In this document: piece by piece, positions 33,914 to 41,362 of the stretch
Numbering within the stretch: position 1 is the first letter of the stretch
Layout of the letters: the number at the start of each line of letters is the position of its first letter
DNA from: Chloroflexota bacterium
Lineage (GTDB): Bacteria; Chloroflexota; Limnocylindria; QHBO01
Length of the DNA stretch: 41,362 bases
Direction: 5' to 3'
Assembly (NCBI GenBank): GCA_013816405.1
Contig: JACDEL010000018.1
Location: 1-41,362, forward strand
Notes under the pieces: model-generated
Told to the model about the DNA's origin: nothing
The model's database searches: none
What the model saw: only the letters and a program-made list of their open reading frames with translations
Position numbers and translations under genes: made by a program

Positions 33914-34990
33914 CTAGTGGCCGCCGAGCGATTGGTACACGGTGAGCGTCCGCCTGGCAATTGCATCGATATCGTGCTCGAGGGCCTTCGCCATCCCCCG
34001 CTTTCTCAGCAACTCCCGGCGTGCCGGGTCCACCGCCGATGCTACCCCCAACGCGTCACGCAGGGCGGCCGTCAATGCGGCGACATTGCCCGGCTCCACG
34101 AGCCAGCCTGTCTCCCCATCCTCGACCAGTTCGCCGATCGCACCAGCCGCGGACGCGACGGTCATCGCCCCGGCTGCCATAGCCTCGAGCGCAGCCAGCC
34201 CCAGGCCCTCCGGGTGGATTGACGGCATGGCGATCACCGCCGCCTGGCGCATGCGCTGAGCCGCCTCGAGGTGCGGCAGCGGCCCGGTGAACTCAGCTCG
34301 AACGCCAGCCATCGCCGCGGCTTTCTCCAACCCGGCGCGCTCGGGTCCGCCTCCCACGAACCGAAGCCTAACCTGTGCGTCGCCCAGGTCCGCTGTGGCC
34401 TGCATCAGCTCATAGACGCCCTTTTGGGACGAGAGCCAGCCAACGTAGAGGATCTCCCTGGGGTAACGGCCGAGGTCGGGCCCCGAGAAGAGGCCGAGGT
34501 CAACCCCCGGCGAAAGGACGATGAGACGCGCCGGCTTGATGCCATAGCGCGACTCGAGCAGATCCCGAGTGAAGATGCTGTTCGCCACGACCAGCTGAGC
34601 GCGCTTGAGCAGCCACATGGCAATGGCGTGGTGACTCGATGAACGGAGGGCGAGCCCCATGACGTCGGTCCCGTGACAGTAGACGACGAGCGGTGCTCCG
34701 GCGAGGCGGGCTGCGAGGAGCCCGATGATCGCTGTCGGATACGCCACGTGAGCCTCCACCACCTGAGGACGGGCATGTCGCACTCGTGCGGCCAGCCCCG
34801 CCCAGACGGCTCGAACCGCGAGCGACAGATATTTTCGTACTTGTGCCCGATGGACGCGCACCCCGCTGATGGCGACCACCGCGACATCGGCTCCAGCTCG
34901 CCTCAGCGCGTCCGCGTGCGCGGCGACGAAGGTCCCGAAGGCAGGCTGCCGAGCATCCGGATACAGGTTTGAGACGATGAGCACACGCAA
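33914..34990 (-). CDS. Family 4 glycosyltransferase, first gene of the minus-strand run
   Basis: 358-residue GT-B enzyme. The N-terminal domain RVLIVSNLYPDARQPAFGTFVAAHADALRRAG is the glycosyl_transf_4 type; the donor domain shows REILYVGWLSSQKGVYELMQA, RLRFVGGGPERAGLEKAA, FTGPLPHLEAAQRMRQAAVIAMPSIHPEGLGLAALEAMAAGAMTVAS with the E-x7-E pattern, and GAIGELVEDGETGWLVEPGN. The start is TTG at 34990, two codons before a GTG at 34984 that also fits. No ATG is available before the conserved strand. It lies back to back with the WecG-type gene, with 106 bases between the starts. Sugar specificity unknown. Confidence 0.87.
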   Translation of the reverse strand: MRVLIVSNLYPDARQPAFGTFVAAHADALRRAGADVAVVAISGVRVHRAQVRKYLSLAVRAVWAGLAARVRHARPQVVEAHVAYPTAIIGLLAARLAGAPLVVYCHGTDVMGLALRSSSHHAIAMWLLKRAQLVVANSIFTRDLLESRYGIKPARLIVLSPGVDLGLFSGPDLGRYPREILYVGWLSSQKGVYELMQATADLGDAQVRLRFVGGGPERAGLEKAAAMAGVRAEFTGPLPHLEAAQRMRQAAVIAMPSIHPEGLGLAALEAMAAGAMTVASAAGAIGELVEDGETGWLVEPGNVAALTAALRDALGVASAVDPARRELLRKRGMAKALEHDIDAIARRTLTVYQSLGGH

Positions 34991-35084
34991 CGCGGGCGGC
35001 CCTCAGCAGGGGGCTGTACGGGAAGGACGACAACTTGCCTCGCGCGGAGGAGGCGTCGTCCGTACGAATCGATCGAATGCCCCC

Positions 35085-35090
35085 TACTCT
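35085..35090 (+). promoter_or_regulatory. -10 box for a leaderless transcript of the wecG-wecC-wecB run
   Basis: TACTCT, six bases, then GTG at 35097. No ribosome-binding site in between. It sits in the divergent region of the two polysaccharide transcription units. Confidence 0.55.
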
Positions 35091-35096
35091 AACGCT

Positions 35097-35840
35097 GTGG
35101 CACCAGACCCGCAGCTCCCGAGCCCACTGCACAGCCGCGCGGCAGCGCTCTTTCCGTCCGCATCGATCCGTGGGCTGATGACGTTCGCCCCGCCCCGGGT
35201 AGCCGAGCTGATCGACCTGCTCGACGGGAATGCGGGGATCATGGTTGCGATCAATGCGGAGAAGATCGCCAGCGCCGATCCGGCCGTAGCGGATCTGAGC
35301 GCAAGGCACCTCGGCTATCCGGACGGCGTCGGTGCGGTCCTGGCCCTGCGACGGCGTGGCATCCAGGCAACCAGAATGCCCGGCGCCGGCCTGTGGCTCA
35401 CCATCATCCAACGATACGCGGGACGGCGGTCCTTTCTCCTGGTGGGTGGGACCGAGGAGGTGATCCAGGTGGTGACCAAGCGGCTCGTGAGGCGATATCC
35501 GGGGATACGCCTGCGGTCGCGAAACGGTTACCTTTCGGAGGCCGATGTACAGGAGCTCGCGGCTGAGATCGGCGACTGGATGCCGGACTTCGTGTTCGTG
35601 GCCATCGGCTCGCCGCGCCAGGAGATCCTCATGGAGCGCCTCTTCTTGGTCCATCCCGCGGTGTACATGGGCCTCGGCGGAAGCTTCGACATCTATGCCG
35701 GCAGAAAGCCGAGAGCGCCCCGCTGGCTTCAGGGAATGGGACTGGAATGGGCCTATCGCTTTGTCCGCGAACCGGTGCGGCTTCGGCGCCTGCCCACATA
35801 CCTGCGATTCGCCGCGCTGTTGGCAACGGGGAGGTGTTGA
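35097..35840 (+). CDS. WecG/TagA/CpsF-family glycosyltransferase
   Basis: 247-residue GT26 enzyme; WecG members transfer ManNAcA, TagA members ManNAc, to an undecaprenyl-linked GlcNAc. Motifs: VAINAEKIASADPAVADL (the N-A-x-K segment), HLGYPDGVGAVLALRRRGIQATRMPGAGLWLTII (the catalytic D-G-x-G and R-x-x-G regions), FLLVGGTEEVIQVVTKRL, PDFVFVAIGSPRQEILME and MGLGGSFDIYAGRKPRAPRWLQGMGLEWAYRFVREP with the conserved C-terminal arginines. The GTG at 35097 is set by the promoter. The stop overlaps the wecC-like start (TGATG). With wecC and wecB next in line, ManNAcA is the natural donor sugar. Confidence 0.87.
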   Translation: MAPDPQLPSPLHSRAAALFPSASIRGLMTFAPPRVAELIDLLDGNAGIMVAINAEKIASADPAVADLSARHLGYPDGVGAVLALRRRGIQATRMPGAGLWLTIIQRYAGRRSFLLVGGTEEVIQVVTKRLVRRYPGIRLRSRNGYLSEADVQELAAEIGDWMPDFVFVAIGSPRQEILMERLFLVHPAVYMGLGGSFDIYAGRKPRAPRWLQGMGLEWAYRFVREPVRLRRLPTYLRFAALLATGRC

Positions 35841-37066
35841 TGCTCAACCGGCCTTCGGTGTGCGTCGTGGGGCTCGGCTACATCGGACTCCCGACCGCCG
35901 CGATGCTTGCGAACTCGGGCCACGCCGTGGTCGGAGTCGACATCAATGCCGATGTGGTCGATACCATCAACGGGGGACGAGTGCACATCGTCGAGCCGGA
36001 CCTGGCGGCCCTCGTTGGCGACGTGGTTCGTTCCGGCAGCCTCAGCGCGAGCACCGAGCCGGTGGCTGCGGACGTGTTTCTCATCTGCGTGCCGACTCCC
36101 TTTGCGGGCGATGCGGGAACGCCGACCCCCGACATCAGCCATGTGCTCGCCGCCGCGCGGTCGATCGCACGGGTGCTGGTCGACGGCAACCTGGTGATCA
36201 TCGAATCCACCTGCCCGGTGGGCACGACGGAATTGATTCGAGATGAACTGGCGGCCCAGGGGGTGCAGGTGGATCGGGTCCGTCTCGCGTACTGTCCCGA
36301 GCGCGTGCTGCCTGGCAGGATCCTGCACGAGCTCGTCTCCAACGACCGCATCGTCGGAGGGATCGATGAGGCGTCGTCTGCGGCTGCGGCAGCGTTCTAC
36401 CGGACGTTTGTGAAAGGGTCTGTCCCCACCACCAGCAGCCGGACAGCAGAGATGGTGAAGCTGGTCGAGAACAGCTTCCGGGATGTGAACATCGCCTTCG
36501 CCAACGAGATCTCTGTCCTGTCCGAGCACCTGGCGATCGACCCGTGGGAGGTGATCCGCCTCGCCAACCGTCATCCGCGCGTCGACATCCTTCAACCAGG
36601 GCCGGGGGTTGGCGGTCACTGCATCGCGGTCGACCCGTGGTTCGTCGTCGCCAAGGATCCCGCTACCGCGCGCCTCGTGCGAACCGCCCGGGAAGTGAAC
36701 GATGCGAAGACGGAGTGGGTGATCGCCCAGGTTCGCGCCACGGCGGCCGCGATCGGCGCCGGACTTCCTCGGCCGGTCCGCGTCGCCTGCCTGGGGCTGG
36801 CGTACAAGCCCGACGTCGATGACCTTCGCGAGTCTCCAGCGCTTCGAGTGGCACTGTCGCTGGCCGCGGCGGGGATCGAGGTGCTTGCCTGTGAACCGCA
36901 CCTGACCGAGCATCCCCTGCTGAAGCTCTACCTGATGGAGGACGCCGTCTCGGAATCGGACCTGGTGGTGGCCCTGGTCCGCCACTCACAGTTCATCGGC
37001 CTGTCCTTCGGCGACAGACGCGTGCTCGACTACTGCGGGCTGACGGCTTCCGCCACCCCGGCGTGA
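35840..37066 (+). CDS. wecC: UDP-N-acetyl-D-mannosamine dehydrogenase
   Basis: Oxidises UDP-ManNAc to UDP-ManNAcA, NAD+-dependent, two steps through a thio-ester. 408 residues: SVCVVGLGYIGLPTAAMLANSGHAVVGVDIN; LVIIESTCPVGTTELIRDEL; YCPERVLPGRI; KLVENSFRDVNIAFANEI with the catalytic Lys region; GPGVGGHCIAVDPWF with the nucleophilic Cys; and VACLGLAYKPDVDDLRESPAL. The pattern is closer to WecC than to UDP-glucose dehydrogenase, and the wecB-like gene next to it supports this. GGGGAGG lies before the ATG at 35840. Its stop overlaps the wecB start. Confidence 0.9.
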   Translation: MLNRPSVCVVGLGYIGLPTAAMLANSGHAVVGVDINADVVDTINGGRVHIVEPDLAALVGDVVRSGSLSASTEPVAADVFLICVPTPFAGDAGTPTPDISHVLAAARSIARVLVDGNLVIIESTCPVGTTELIRDELAAQGVQVDRVRLAYCPERVLPGRILHELVSNDRIVGGIDEASSAAAAAFYRTFVKGSVPTTSSRTAEMVKLVENSFRDVNIAFANEISVLSEHLAIDPWEVIRLANRHPRVDILQPGPGVGGHCIAVDPWFVVAKDPATARLVRTAREVNDAKTEWVIAQVRATAAAIGAGLPRPVRVACLGLAYKPDVDDLRESPALRVALSLAAAGIEVLACEPHLTEHPLLKLYLMEDAVSESDLVVALVRHSQFIGLSFGDRRVLDYCGLTASATPA

Positions 37067-38190
37067 TGCCCAACGCAGATGGCAGTCATCGCGCCGCGGT
37101 CGTCATTGGCACGCGGCCAGAGGCGATCAAGCTGGCACCGGTGGTCAGCGAGCTCCGCAAGCGCGGCATCGAGACCACCATCATCGGCACTGGCCAGCAC
37201 CGGGACCTCGTCGACCCAGTGCTCGAGCTGTTCGGGCTCGCGCTCGACCTTGATCTGCAGATCATGGAGGCGGAGTCCAGCCTCAACGCTGTCCTGAGCC
37301 GGGCCATCGAGCGCCTCGGGTCTGCGCTTGAGACGCTTCGCCCCGACGTGGTCGTCGTGCAGGGCGACACGAGCAGCGCCGTTGGCGGCGCGCTTGCCGC
37401 GTTCAACTCGCGCATCCCGGTCGCCCATGTCGAGGCGGGGCTCCGCTCGCACGACCTCGCCCTGCCGTTTCCGGAGGAGATGCATCGGCGCGTCATCAGC
37501 ATCGTCACGCGCTGGCATTTCGCACCGACCGAGCACGCTGCCGCCGAGCTGGCAGCCGAGCGCGTTCCCGGCCAGGTCCTGGTGACGGGCAACACCGTTG
37601 TGGACGCCGTCAACTACATCCTGTCGGTGGCGACGACGCACCCTCACACCGTCGCGGCACCGGAAGGCCCGTACCTGCTGGCCACCGCCCACCGCCGCGA
37701 ATCGTGGGGTGCGCCGATCCGCAATATCGCACTGGCATTGCGCGACGTGCTGGAGGAACATTCTGACCTCTCCGTCCTGTTCGCCACGCACCCCAACCCA
37801 AAGGCGCGCCACCCCGTCGAAGAAGTTCTCTCGGCGCAGCCGCGCGCCAGCGTCGTTGGGGCGATGGAGTACGACGAGTTCCTCGCGGTCCTGCGCGGTG
37901 CCGTTCTCGCCGTCACCGATTCCGGCGGCGTCCAGGAGGAGGGGCCTACGCTGGGTGTGCCGGTCCTCGTCACCCGCGAAGTGACCGAGCGGCCAGAGGG
38001 ACTTGCTGCCGGCGCTGTGCGAATGGTCGGCACAGGTCGCGTGAACATTCGGCGGGTGGTCGGCCAGCTGCTCGACGACCCTGCGGAGCGGTTGCGCATG
38101 GCAACGGCCGGCCGCAGTGTCTACGGCGACGGGACAGCAGCCACGCGGATCGTTGACACCCTCGTCTCGGAACTCGGCGGATCCGTTTGA
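37063..38190 (+). CDS. wecB: UDP-N-acetylglucosamine 2-epimerase (non-hydrolysing)
   Basis: Interconverts UDP-GlcNAc and UDP-ManNAc, feeding WecC. 375 residues with the GT-B-like fold and family motifs: VVIGTRPEAIKLAPVVSELRKRG, GTGQHRDLVD, VVVQGDTSSAVGGALAAF, HVEAGLRSHDLALPFPEEMHRRVI, TGNTVVDAVNYI, LATAHRRESWG and VTDSGGVQEEGPTLGVPVLVTREVTERPEG. The start is GTG 37063 (GTGA overlap with the wecC stop), with an ATG as the next codon at 37066. Followed after 89 bases by the sugar-phosphate transferase. Confidence 0.93.
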   Translation: MMPNADGSHRAAVVIGTRPEAIKLAPVVSELRKRGIETTIIGTGQHRDLVDPVLELFGLALDLDLQIMEAESSLNAVLSRAIERLGSALETLRPDVVVVQGDTSSAVGGALAAFNSRIPVAHVEAGLRSHDLALPFPEEMHRRVISIVTRWHFAPTEHAAAELAAERVPGQVLVTGNTVVDAVNYILSVATTHPHTVAAPEGPYLLATAHRRESWGAPIRNIALALRDVLEEHSDLSVLFATHPNPKARHPVEEVLSAQPRASVVGAMEYDEFLAVLRGAVLAVTDSGGVQEEGPTLGVPVLVTREVTERPEGLAAGAVRMVGTGRVNIRRVVGQLLDDPAERLRMATAGRSVYGDGTAATRIVDTLVSELGGSV

Positions 38191-38279
38191 TCTCAGAGGC
38201 CATACTCGCGTAGAGTGCTCGCCGTCGCACCGCCCCCGGACACGCGTGGGCACCCGTATCGAGGAGTTCGTCGAGCCAG

Positions 38280-39689
38280 ATGATCCGGCGACACCTCATG
38301 CCACTCCGCGTCGCGCTCATGCTTGGCGACGGCGTGACCGCGGCATCGGTGTTCCTGCTCATCTCCTTCGTTCGGTTCGGTGACGGCGCCTGGACGACCT
38401 TCTGGTCTCGTACCGGCATCGACATTCGTGCCGCGGCGATCATGTTCGGGATCGGGTGGGTGATTGCCCTCTGGTATCACGGCCTCTATCGCCTTCGGGT
38501 CAGCTGGCAGCTGCGGACCGAGGCCAAGGACATTGCGCGCTCGACCTTGGCGGTCGCAGCCATCACGCTCGCGTCCCTGTTCCTGATGCACCAGGACGGC
38601 GTCAGCCGACTCCTGCTGCTGGCCCTCTTCATCACGCAGCCGTTGGTGACCTTCGCCGAGCGGGGGGTCCTCCGACTTGCGTTCAATCAGGTGCGCAAGC
38701 GCGGGTACAACACCCGCCGCATGCTCATCGTCGGGACCGGGCGTCTTGCCCAGGACTTCGCCGACCTGGTGGAGGCGCGACCGGGCCTGGGGATCCAGGT
38801 CATCGGCCACCTGTCGGTGCCGGGCGAGGTACAGCACCTGGCCACCCGGCCGATCCTGGGCACCATTGACGAGATCGAGGCGGTCTTCCACACGAACGTT
38901 GTCGACGAGGTTGCGGCTTGCCTGCCTCCCGAATCGGCCAGCTACCTCGAGCCGGTGGCCAGCCTGGCGGCCGATGAGGGCAAGACCGTTCGAATCCCGA
39001 TCGATCCGCACGACGGCGCCATGCTCCACGCGCGCGCCGAGGAGTTCGAGGGGCTGCTCGTTCGATCGATGATCCACGACGGACATCGGGAAGCGGGCCT
39101 CGCCGTAAAGCGACTGATGGATATCGCGGGAGCGACGTTGGGACTGGTGATCCTCAGTCCGGTGCTGCTTGTCACTGCCCTCGCGATCCGGGCGCTGGAT
39201 GGGCCACCGGTCCTCTTCCGGCAGACGCGCGTCGGGCTTCATGGACGGCCGTTCACCATCATCAAGTTCAGGACCATGGCGCCCGACGCCGAGGAGCGCC
39301 TGCACGAGGTGGCGCACCTCAACGAGCTGGAGGGTGCGGCCTTCAAGGCCTCGAACGACCCACGCATGAGCTCGGTTGGAGCGGTGCTGCGACGAACGAG
39401 CATCGATGAGCTGCCGCAATTGTGGAACGTGCTCAGGGGCGAGATGAGCCTGGTCGGCCCGAGGCCCCCACTGCCATCCGAGGTGGTGGATTACGACATC
39501 TGGCATCGTCGCCGGTTGAGCATGAAGCCGGGCATCACGGGCCTGTGGCAGGTCGAGTCGCGGCACGAGCCGAACTTCGACCGCTGGGTCGAGCTGGACC
39601 TCAGCTACATCGATCGCTGGACCCTGTGGCTCGACCTCAGCATCCTCTTGCGCACGATGCCGAGCGTGCTGATGGCTCGCGGGCGCTGA
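38280..39689 (+). CDS. Polyprenyl glycosylphosphotransferase (initiating enzyme, WbaP/WcaJ type)
   Basis: Starts the repeat unit by moving a sugar-1-phosphate to undecaprenyl phosphate. 469 residues: about four transmembrane helices in the first ~130 residues, a CoA-binding-like Rossmann domain (RRMLIVGTGRLAQDFADLVEARPGLGIQVIGHL), then the bacterial sugar transferase domain from about 275: VKRLMDIAGATLGLVILSPVLLVTALAI membrane hairpin, VLFRQTRVGLHGRPFTIIKFRTM, RRTSIDELPQLWNVLRGEMSLVGPRPPLPSEV with the catalytic Asp-Glu pair, and KPGITGLWQVESR. The first sugar is unknown. No ATG, GTG or TTG lies in frame between 38220 and 38280, so the ATG at 38280 stands, although no ribosome-binding site precedes it. 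Convergent with glnA, four bases apart. Confidence 0.92.
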   Translation: MIRRHLMPLRVALMLGDGVTAASVFLLISFVRFGDGAWTTFWSRTGIDIRAAAIMFGIGWVIALWYHGLYRLRVSWQLRTEAKDIARSTLAVAAITLASLFLMHQDGVSRLLLLALFITQPLVTFAERGVLRLAFNQVRKRGYNTRRMLIVGTGRLAQDFADLVEARPGLGIQVIGHLSVPGEVQHLATRPILGTIDEIEAVFHTNVVDEVAACLPPESASYLEPVASLAADEGKTVRIPIDPHDGAMLHARAEEFEGLLVRSMIHDGHREAGLAVKRLMDIAGATLGLVILSPVLLVTALAIRALDGPPVLFRQTRVGLHGRPFTIIKFRTMAPDAEERLHEVAHLNELEGAAFKASNDPRMSSVGAVLRRTSIDELPQLWNVLRGEMSLVGPRPPLPSEVVDYDIWHRRRLSMKPGITGLWQVESRHEPNFDRWVELDLSYIDRWTLWLDLSILLRTMPSVLMARGR

Positions 39690-39693
39690 TTCG

Positions 39694-41058
39694 CTAGAAG
39701 GCCTCCAGGTAGCGGTCGACCTCCCAGCTGCTGACCTGCTTGCGGTATTCGTCCCATTCCTCGGTCTTGGCCTCGAGGAATCGCTCGAAGACATGCTCCC
39801 CAAGCGCCTCGCCGATAACCGTGTCCTTCGACAGCTCGTCAAGCGCTTCGCGTAGGGTGCCAGGCAGCTGGCGAATCTTGCGGCTCTCGAGCTTCGCGGC
39901 ATCGAAGTGGTAGAGGTTCTCCTCGACCGGATCGGGCGGCGAGAGCTTACGCGCCACGCCGTCGAGGCCGGCCGCGACCATGCAGGCGAAGGCCAGGTAC
40001 GGGTTCGACGACGGATCGGGACAGCGCAGCTCGATGCGCGTGCTGTTGAGCTGGCCCTTGCTGATCTGCGGGATCCTGATCAGGGCCGAGCGGTTGATCC
40101 GCGCCCAGCCGATGTAGACCGGCGCCTCGTAGCCGGGAACGAGGCGCTTGTAGCTGTTCACCAGCGGCGCCAGGACGGCGATCATGCCCCGGGCGTGCTC
40201 AAGGGTGCCGGCGATGTAGCTGCGGGCGATGGCAGACAGGCCGTAAGAATCCGAGGCGTCGGCGAAGGCGTTCTTGCCCTTCTTGATGTCCCACAGGCTC
40301 TCGTGACAATGCATCCCTGACCCGTTGATGCCGAAGAACGGCTTCGGCATGAAGGTGGCGTACAACCCCTTCCGAGCAGCCACCGCCTTCAGCGTGGTCT
40401 TGAACGTCACCGCGTTGTCGGCGGTGCGCAGGGCATCGGCGTACTCGAAGTCGATCTCGTGCTGGCCGGTGGCGACCTCGTGGTGGGCCGTCTCGACCTT
40501 GATCCCGAACGCCTCGAGGTCGTTCATCATCTCCTTGCGGACCTCGGTCCCGAGGTCGCTGGAGAGGTCGAAGTAGCCAGCCGCGTCATGCGGCAGCGCC
40601 TCGACCGCGTCGTCGCTCCGCTTGAGAAGGAAGAACTCGAGCTCCGGCCCGGTGTTGAGGACATAGCCGAGCTTCTTCGCCTTCTCGAGCTGCCGGCGCA
40701 GGACCCAGCGCGGGTCGCCCGGGAAGGGCTCGCCATGAGGCGTGAAGACGTCGCAGATGACCCGCGCTGCGCCGGTCGGGCCGGGCTTGCCGTCGAGCCC
40801 GAAGCCCGGCTCCCAGGGGATCTCCGCAAAGGTGTCGAGGTCAGGCACGAGGAACATGTCGGACTCGGCGATCCGCGCGAAGCCCTCGATGCTGCTGCCG
40901 TCGAACCACTTGCCATGCTCGACCGCTTCCTCCAGCTGATGCATCGGCACCTGGACCGATTTCACCTGCCCCACGATGTCGGTGAACTGCAGGCTGACGA
41001 AGCGCAGGTTGCGGTCCTCGGCGAGCTTCAGGGCGGCGGCGAGCTGCTTGGTGGCCAT
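39694..41058 (-). CDS. glnA: Glutamine synthetase type I (GSI-alpha)
   Basis: ATP-dependent condensation of ammonia and glutamate; dodecamer in the cytosol. 454 residues. Beta-grasp start VSLQFTDIVGQVKSVQVP; WFDGSSIEGFARIAESDMFLVPD; catalytic TGPELEFFLL; HHEVATGQHEIDF; PKPFFGINGSGMHCHESLW (ATP/ammonium site); PGYEAPVYIGWARINRSALIRIP; and the glutamate-side RCPDPSSNPYLAFA. The GSI-beta insertion is absent and the segment around the beta-type adenylylation tyrosine reads NLYHFDAAKL, so control is more likely by feedback and regulator protein than by adenylylation. AAGGAGA precedes the ATG at 41058. A perfect palindrome lies about 96 bases upstream. Confidence 0.95.
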   Translation of the reverse strand: MATKQLAAALKLAEDRNLRFVSLQFTDIVGQVKSVQVPMHQLEEAVEHGKWFDGSSIEGFARIAESDMFLVPDLDTFAEIPWEPGFGLDGKPGPTGAARVICDVFTPHGEPFPGDPRWVLRRQLEKAKKLGYVLNTGPELEFFLLKRSDDAVEALPHDAAGYFDLSSDLGTEVRKEMMNDLEAFGIKVETAHHEVATGQHEIDFEYADALRTADNAVTFKTTLKAVAARKGLYATFMPKPFFGINGSGMHCHESLWDIKKGKNAFADASDSYGLSAIARSYIAGTLEHARGMIAVLAPLVNSYKRLVPGYEAPVYIGWARINRSALIRIPQISKGQLNSTRIELRCPDPSSNPYLAFACMVAAGLDGVARKLSPPDPVEENLYHFDAAKLESRKIRQLPGTLREALDELSKDTVIGEALGEHVFERFLEAKTEEWDEYRKQVSSWEVDRYLEAF

Positions 41059-41153
41059 CCACGGTCTCCTTGAGGTGGGGGAAGTGTCACCCCGAGCCTA
41101 GGCATGGTGCCTCACGACCGACAGTCGATCTGGAGCCTGCCAACCGCAAATCG

Positions 41154-41170
41154 TTGTGCAGTATGCACAA
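41154..41170. promoter_or_regulatory. Perfect palindrome upstream of glnA, probable operator
   Basis: TTGTGCAGTATGCACAA: arms of seven bases and a three-base centre. It lies between glnA and the end of the PucR-type regulator gene, about 96 bases before the glnA start codon, at or just upstream of where a -35 element would be. A regulator site is likely; which protein binds is not known. Confidence 0.6.
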
Positions 41171-41179
41171 ACGCGCCGG

Positions 41180-41362
41180 TCAGGCTCGCCGGCGGTCGGC
41201 GTCCGACAGGATCCGAAGCGCGTCCTCCGGTCGACGCGGGTCCAGGCCGCGTTCGGCGCGAGCCGTCCGCAGTCGGTAGAGCACAGTATTGCGGTGGACG
41301 CCCAGCGCCCGGGCGGCAGGTGCGATCCGGCCATTGCTGCGGGCGACTGCCAGGAGCGTGGC
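41180..41362 (-). CDS. PucR/CdaR-type transcriptional regulator, C-terminal HTH (cut by window edge)
   Basis: The last 60 residues of a protein whose start lies beyond the right edge; the frame runs from the edge to a TGA at 41182-41180. Seen: TLLAVARSNGRIAPAARALGVHRNTVLYRL, then LDPRRPEDALRIL. This is the PucR-type C-terminal HTH, whose hallmark is HRNTVLYRL followed by a short D/P-rich loop. Family members carry variable N-terminal sensor domains and often control purine, sugar-acid or nitrogen genes. It lies upstream of glnA on the same strand, 121 bases away, with the palindrome at 41154-41170 between, so control of glnA is a reasonable guess. Confidence 0.8.
   Translation of the reverse strand, partial: ATLLAVARSNGRIAPAARALGVHRNTVLYRLRTARAERGLDPRRPEDALRILSDADRRRA

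Overview
The window is about 41 kb of GC-rich bacterial chromosome, densely coded on both strands. It carries no ribosomal or single-copy marker gene that would fix the phylum. Several traits fit a high-GC lineage such as Chloroflexota (Limnocylindria-like) or an actinobacterial relative: many genes with a TANNNT box only 6-7 bases before the start codon (leaderless transcripts), F420-type PPOX and deazaflavin nitroreductase genes, a short LuxR-like HTH protein and an alpha-type glutamine synthetase. The phylum is an inference.

Layout. 1-5.9 kb: 3' end of a succinate dehydrogenase/fumarate reductase flavoprotein, an ATP-grasp ligase, an Nfu-type Fe-S carrier, two thiol-redox genes (DUF4395-thioredoxin fusion and TlpA-like) and an unknown membrane protein. 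6-11.2 kb: a loose accessory stretch of single small genes (PPOX, methyltransferase, SnoaL-like, HTH, RidA, Ddn-like) mixed with gene relics (sigma-factor fragment, frameshifted RibD/DHFR-like gene, HTH fragment, frameshifted tyrosine recombinase). It ends at a tRNA-Pro gene whose 3' end faces the relics, as expected for an old integration site. 11.3-21.7 kb: TfoX-like and SRPBCC genes, a GT-C membrane glycosyltransferase, a zinc-ribbon class III adenylate cyclase, two perfect DnaA boxes, a metallo-beta-lactamase-fold/FAD monooxygenase pair, an SRPBCC / cyclase-like / MerR operon behind a textbook MerR-type promoter, then serA and an acyltransferase. 21.8-24.9 kb: metE with a methylenetetrahydrofolate reductase (cobalamin-independent methionine synthesis).

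24.9-39.7 kb is a surface or exopolysaccharide locus. A minus-strand run (GT4, O-antigen ligase/polymerase-like, gmd, fcl, wzx, a second gmd-like gene, GT4, methyltransferase) faces away from a plus-strand run (wecG-, wecC- and wecB-like genes and a polyprenyl glycosylphosphotransferase). Together they predict a lipid-linked, Wzx-flipped glycan containing N-acetylmannosaminuronate and a GDP-linked 6-deoxyhexose. The window closes with glnA (minus), a perfect palindrome upstream of it, and the C-terminal HTH of a PucR/CdaR-type regulator running off the right edge.

The most novel-looking item is the three-gene MerR operon at 16978-18987. It joins a stand-alone SRPBCC protein, a degenerate cyclase-homology protein fused to a second SRPBCC domain, and a cysteine-rich CadR/PbrR-like MerR regulator under a 19-bp-spacer promoter.
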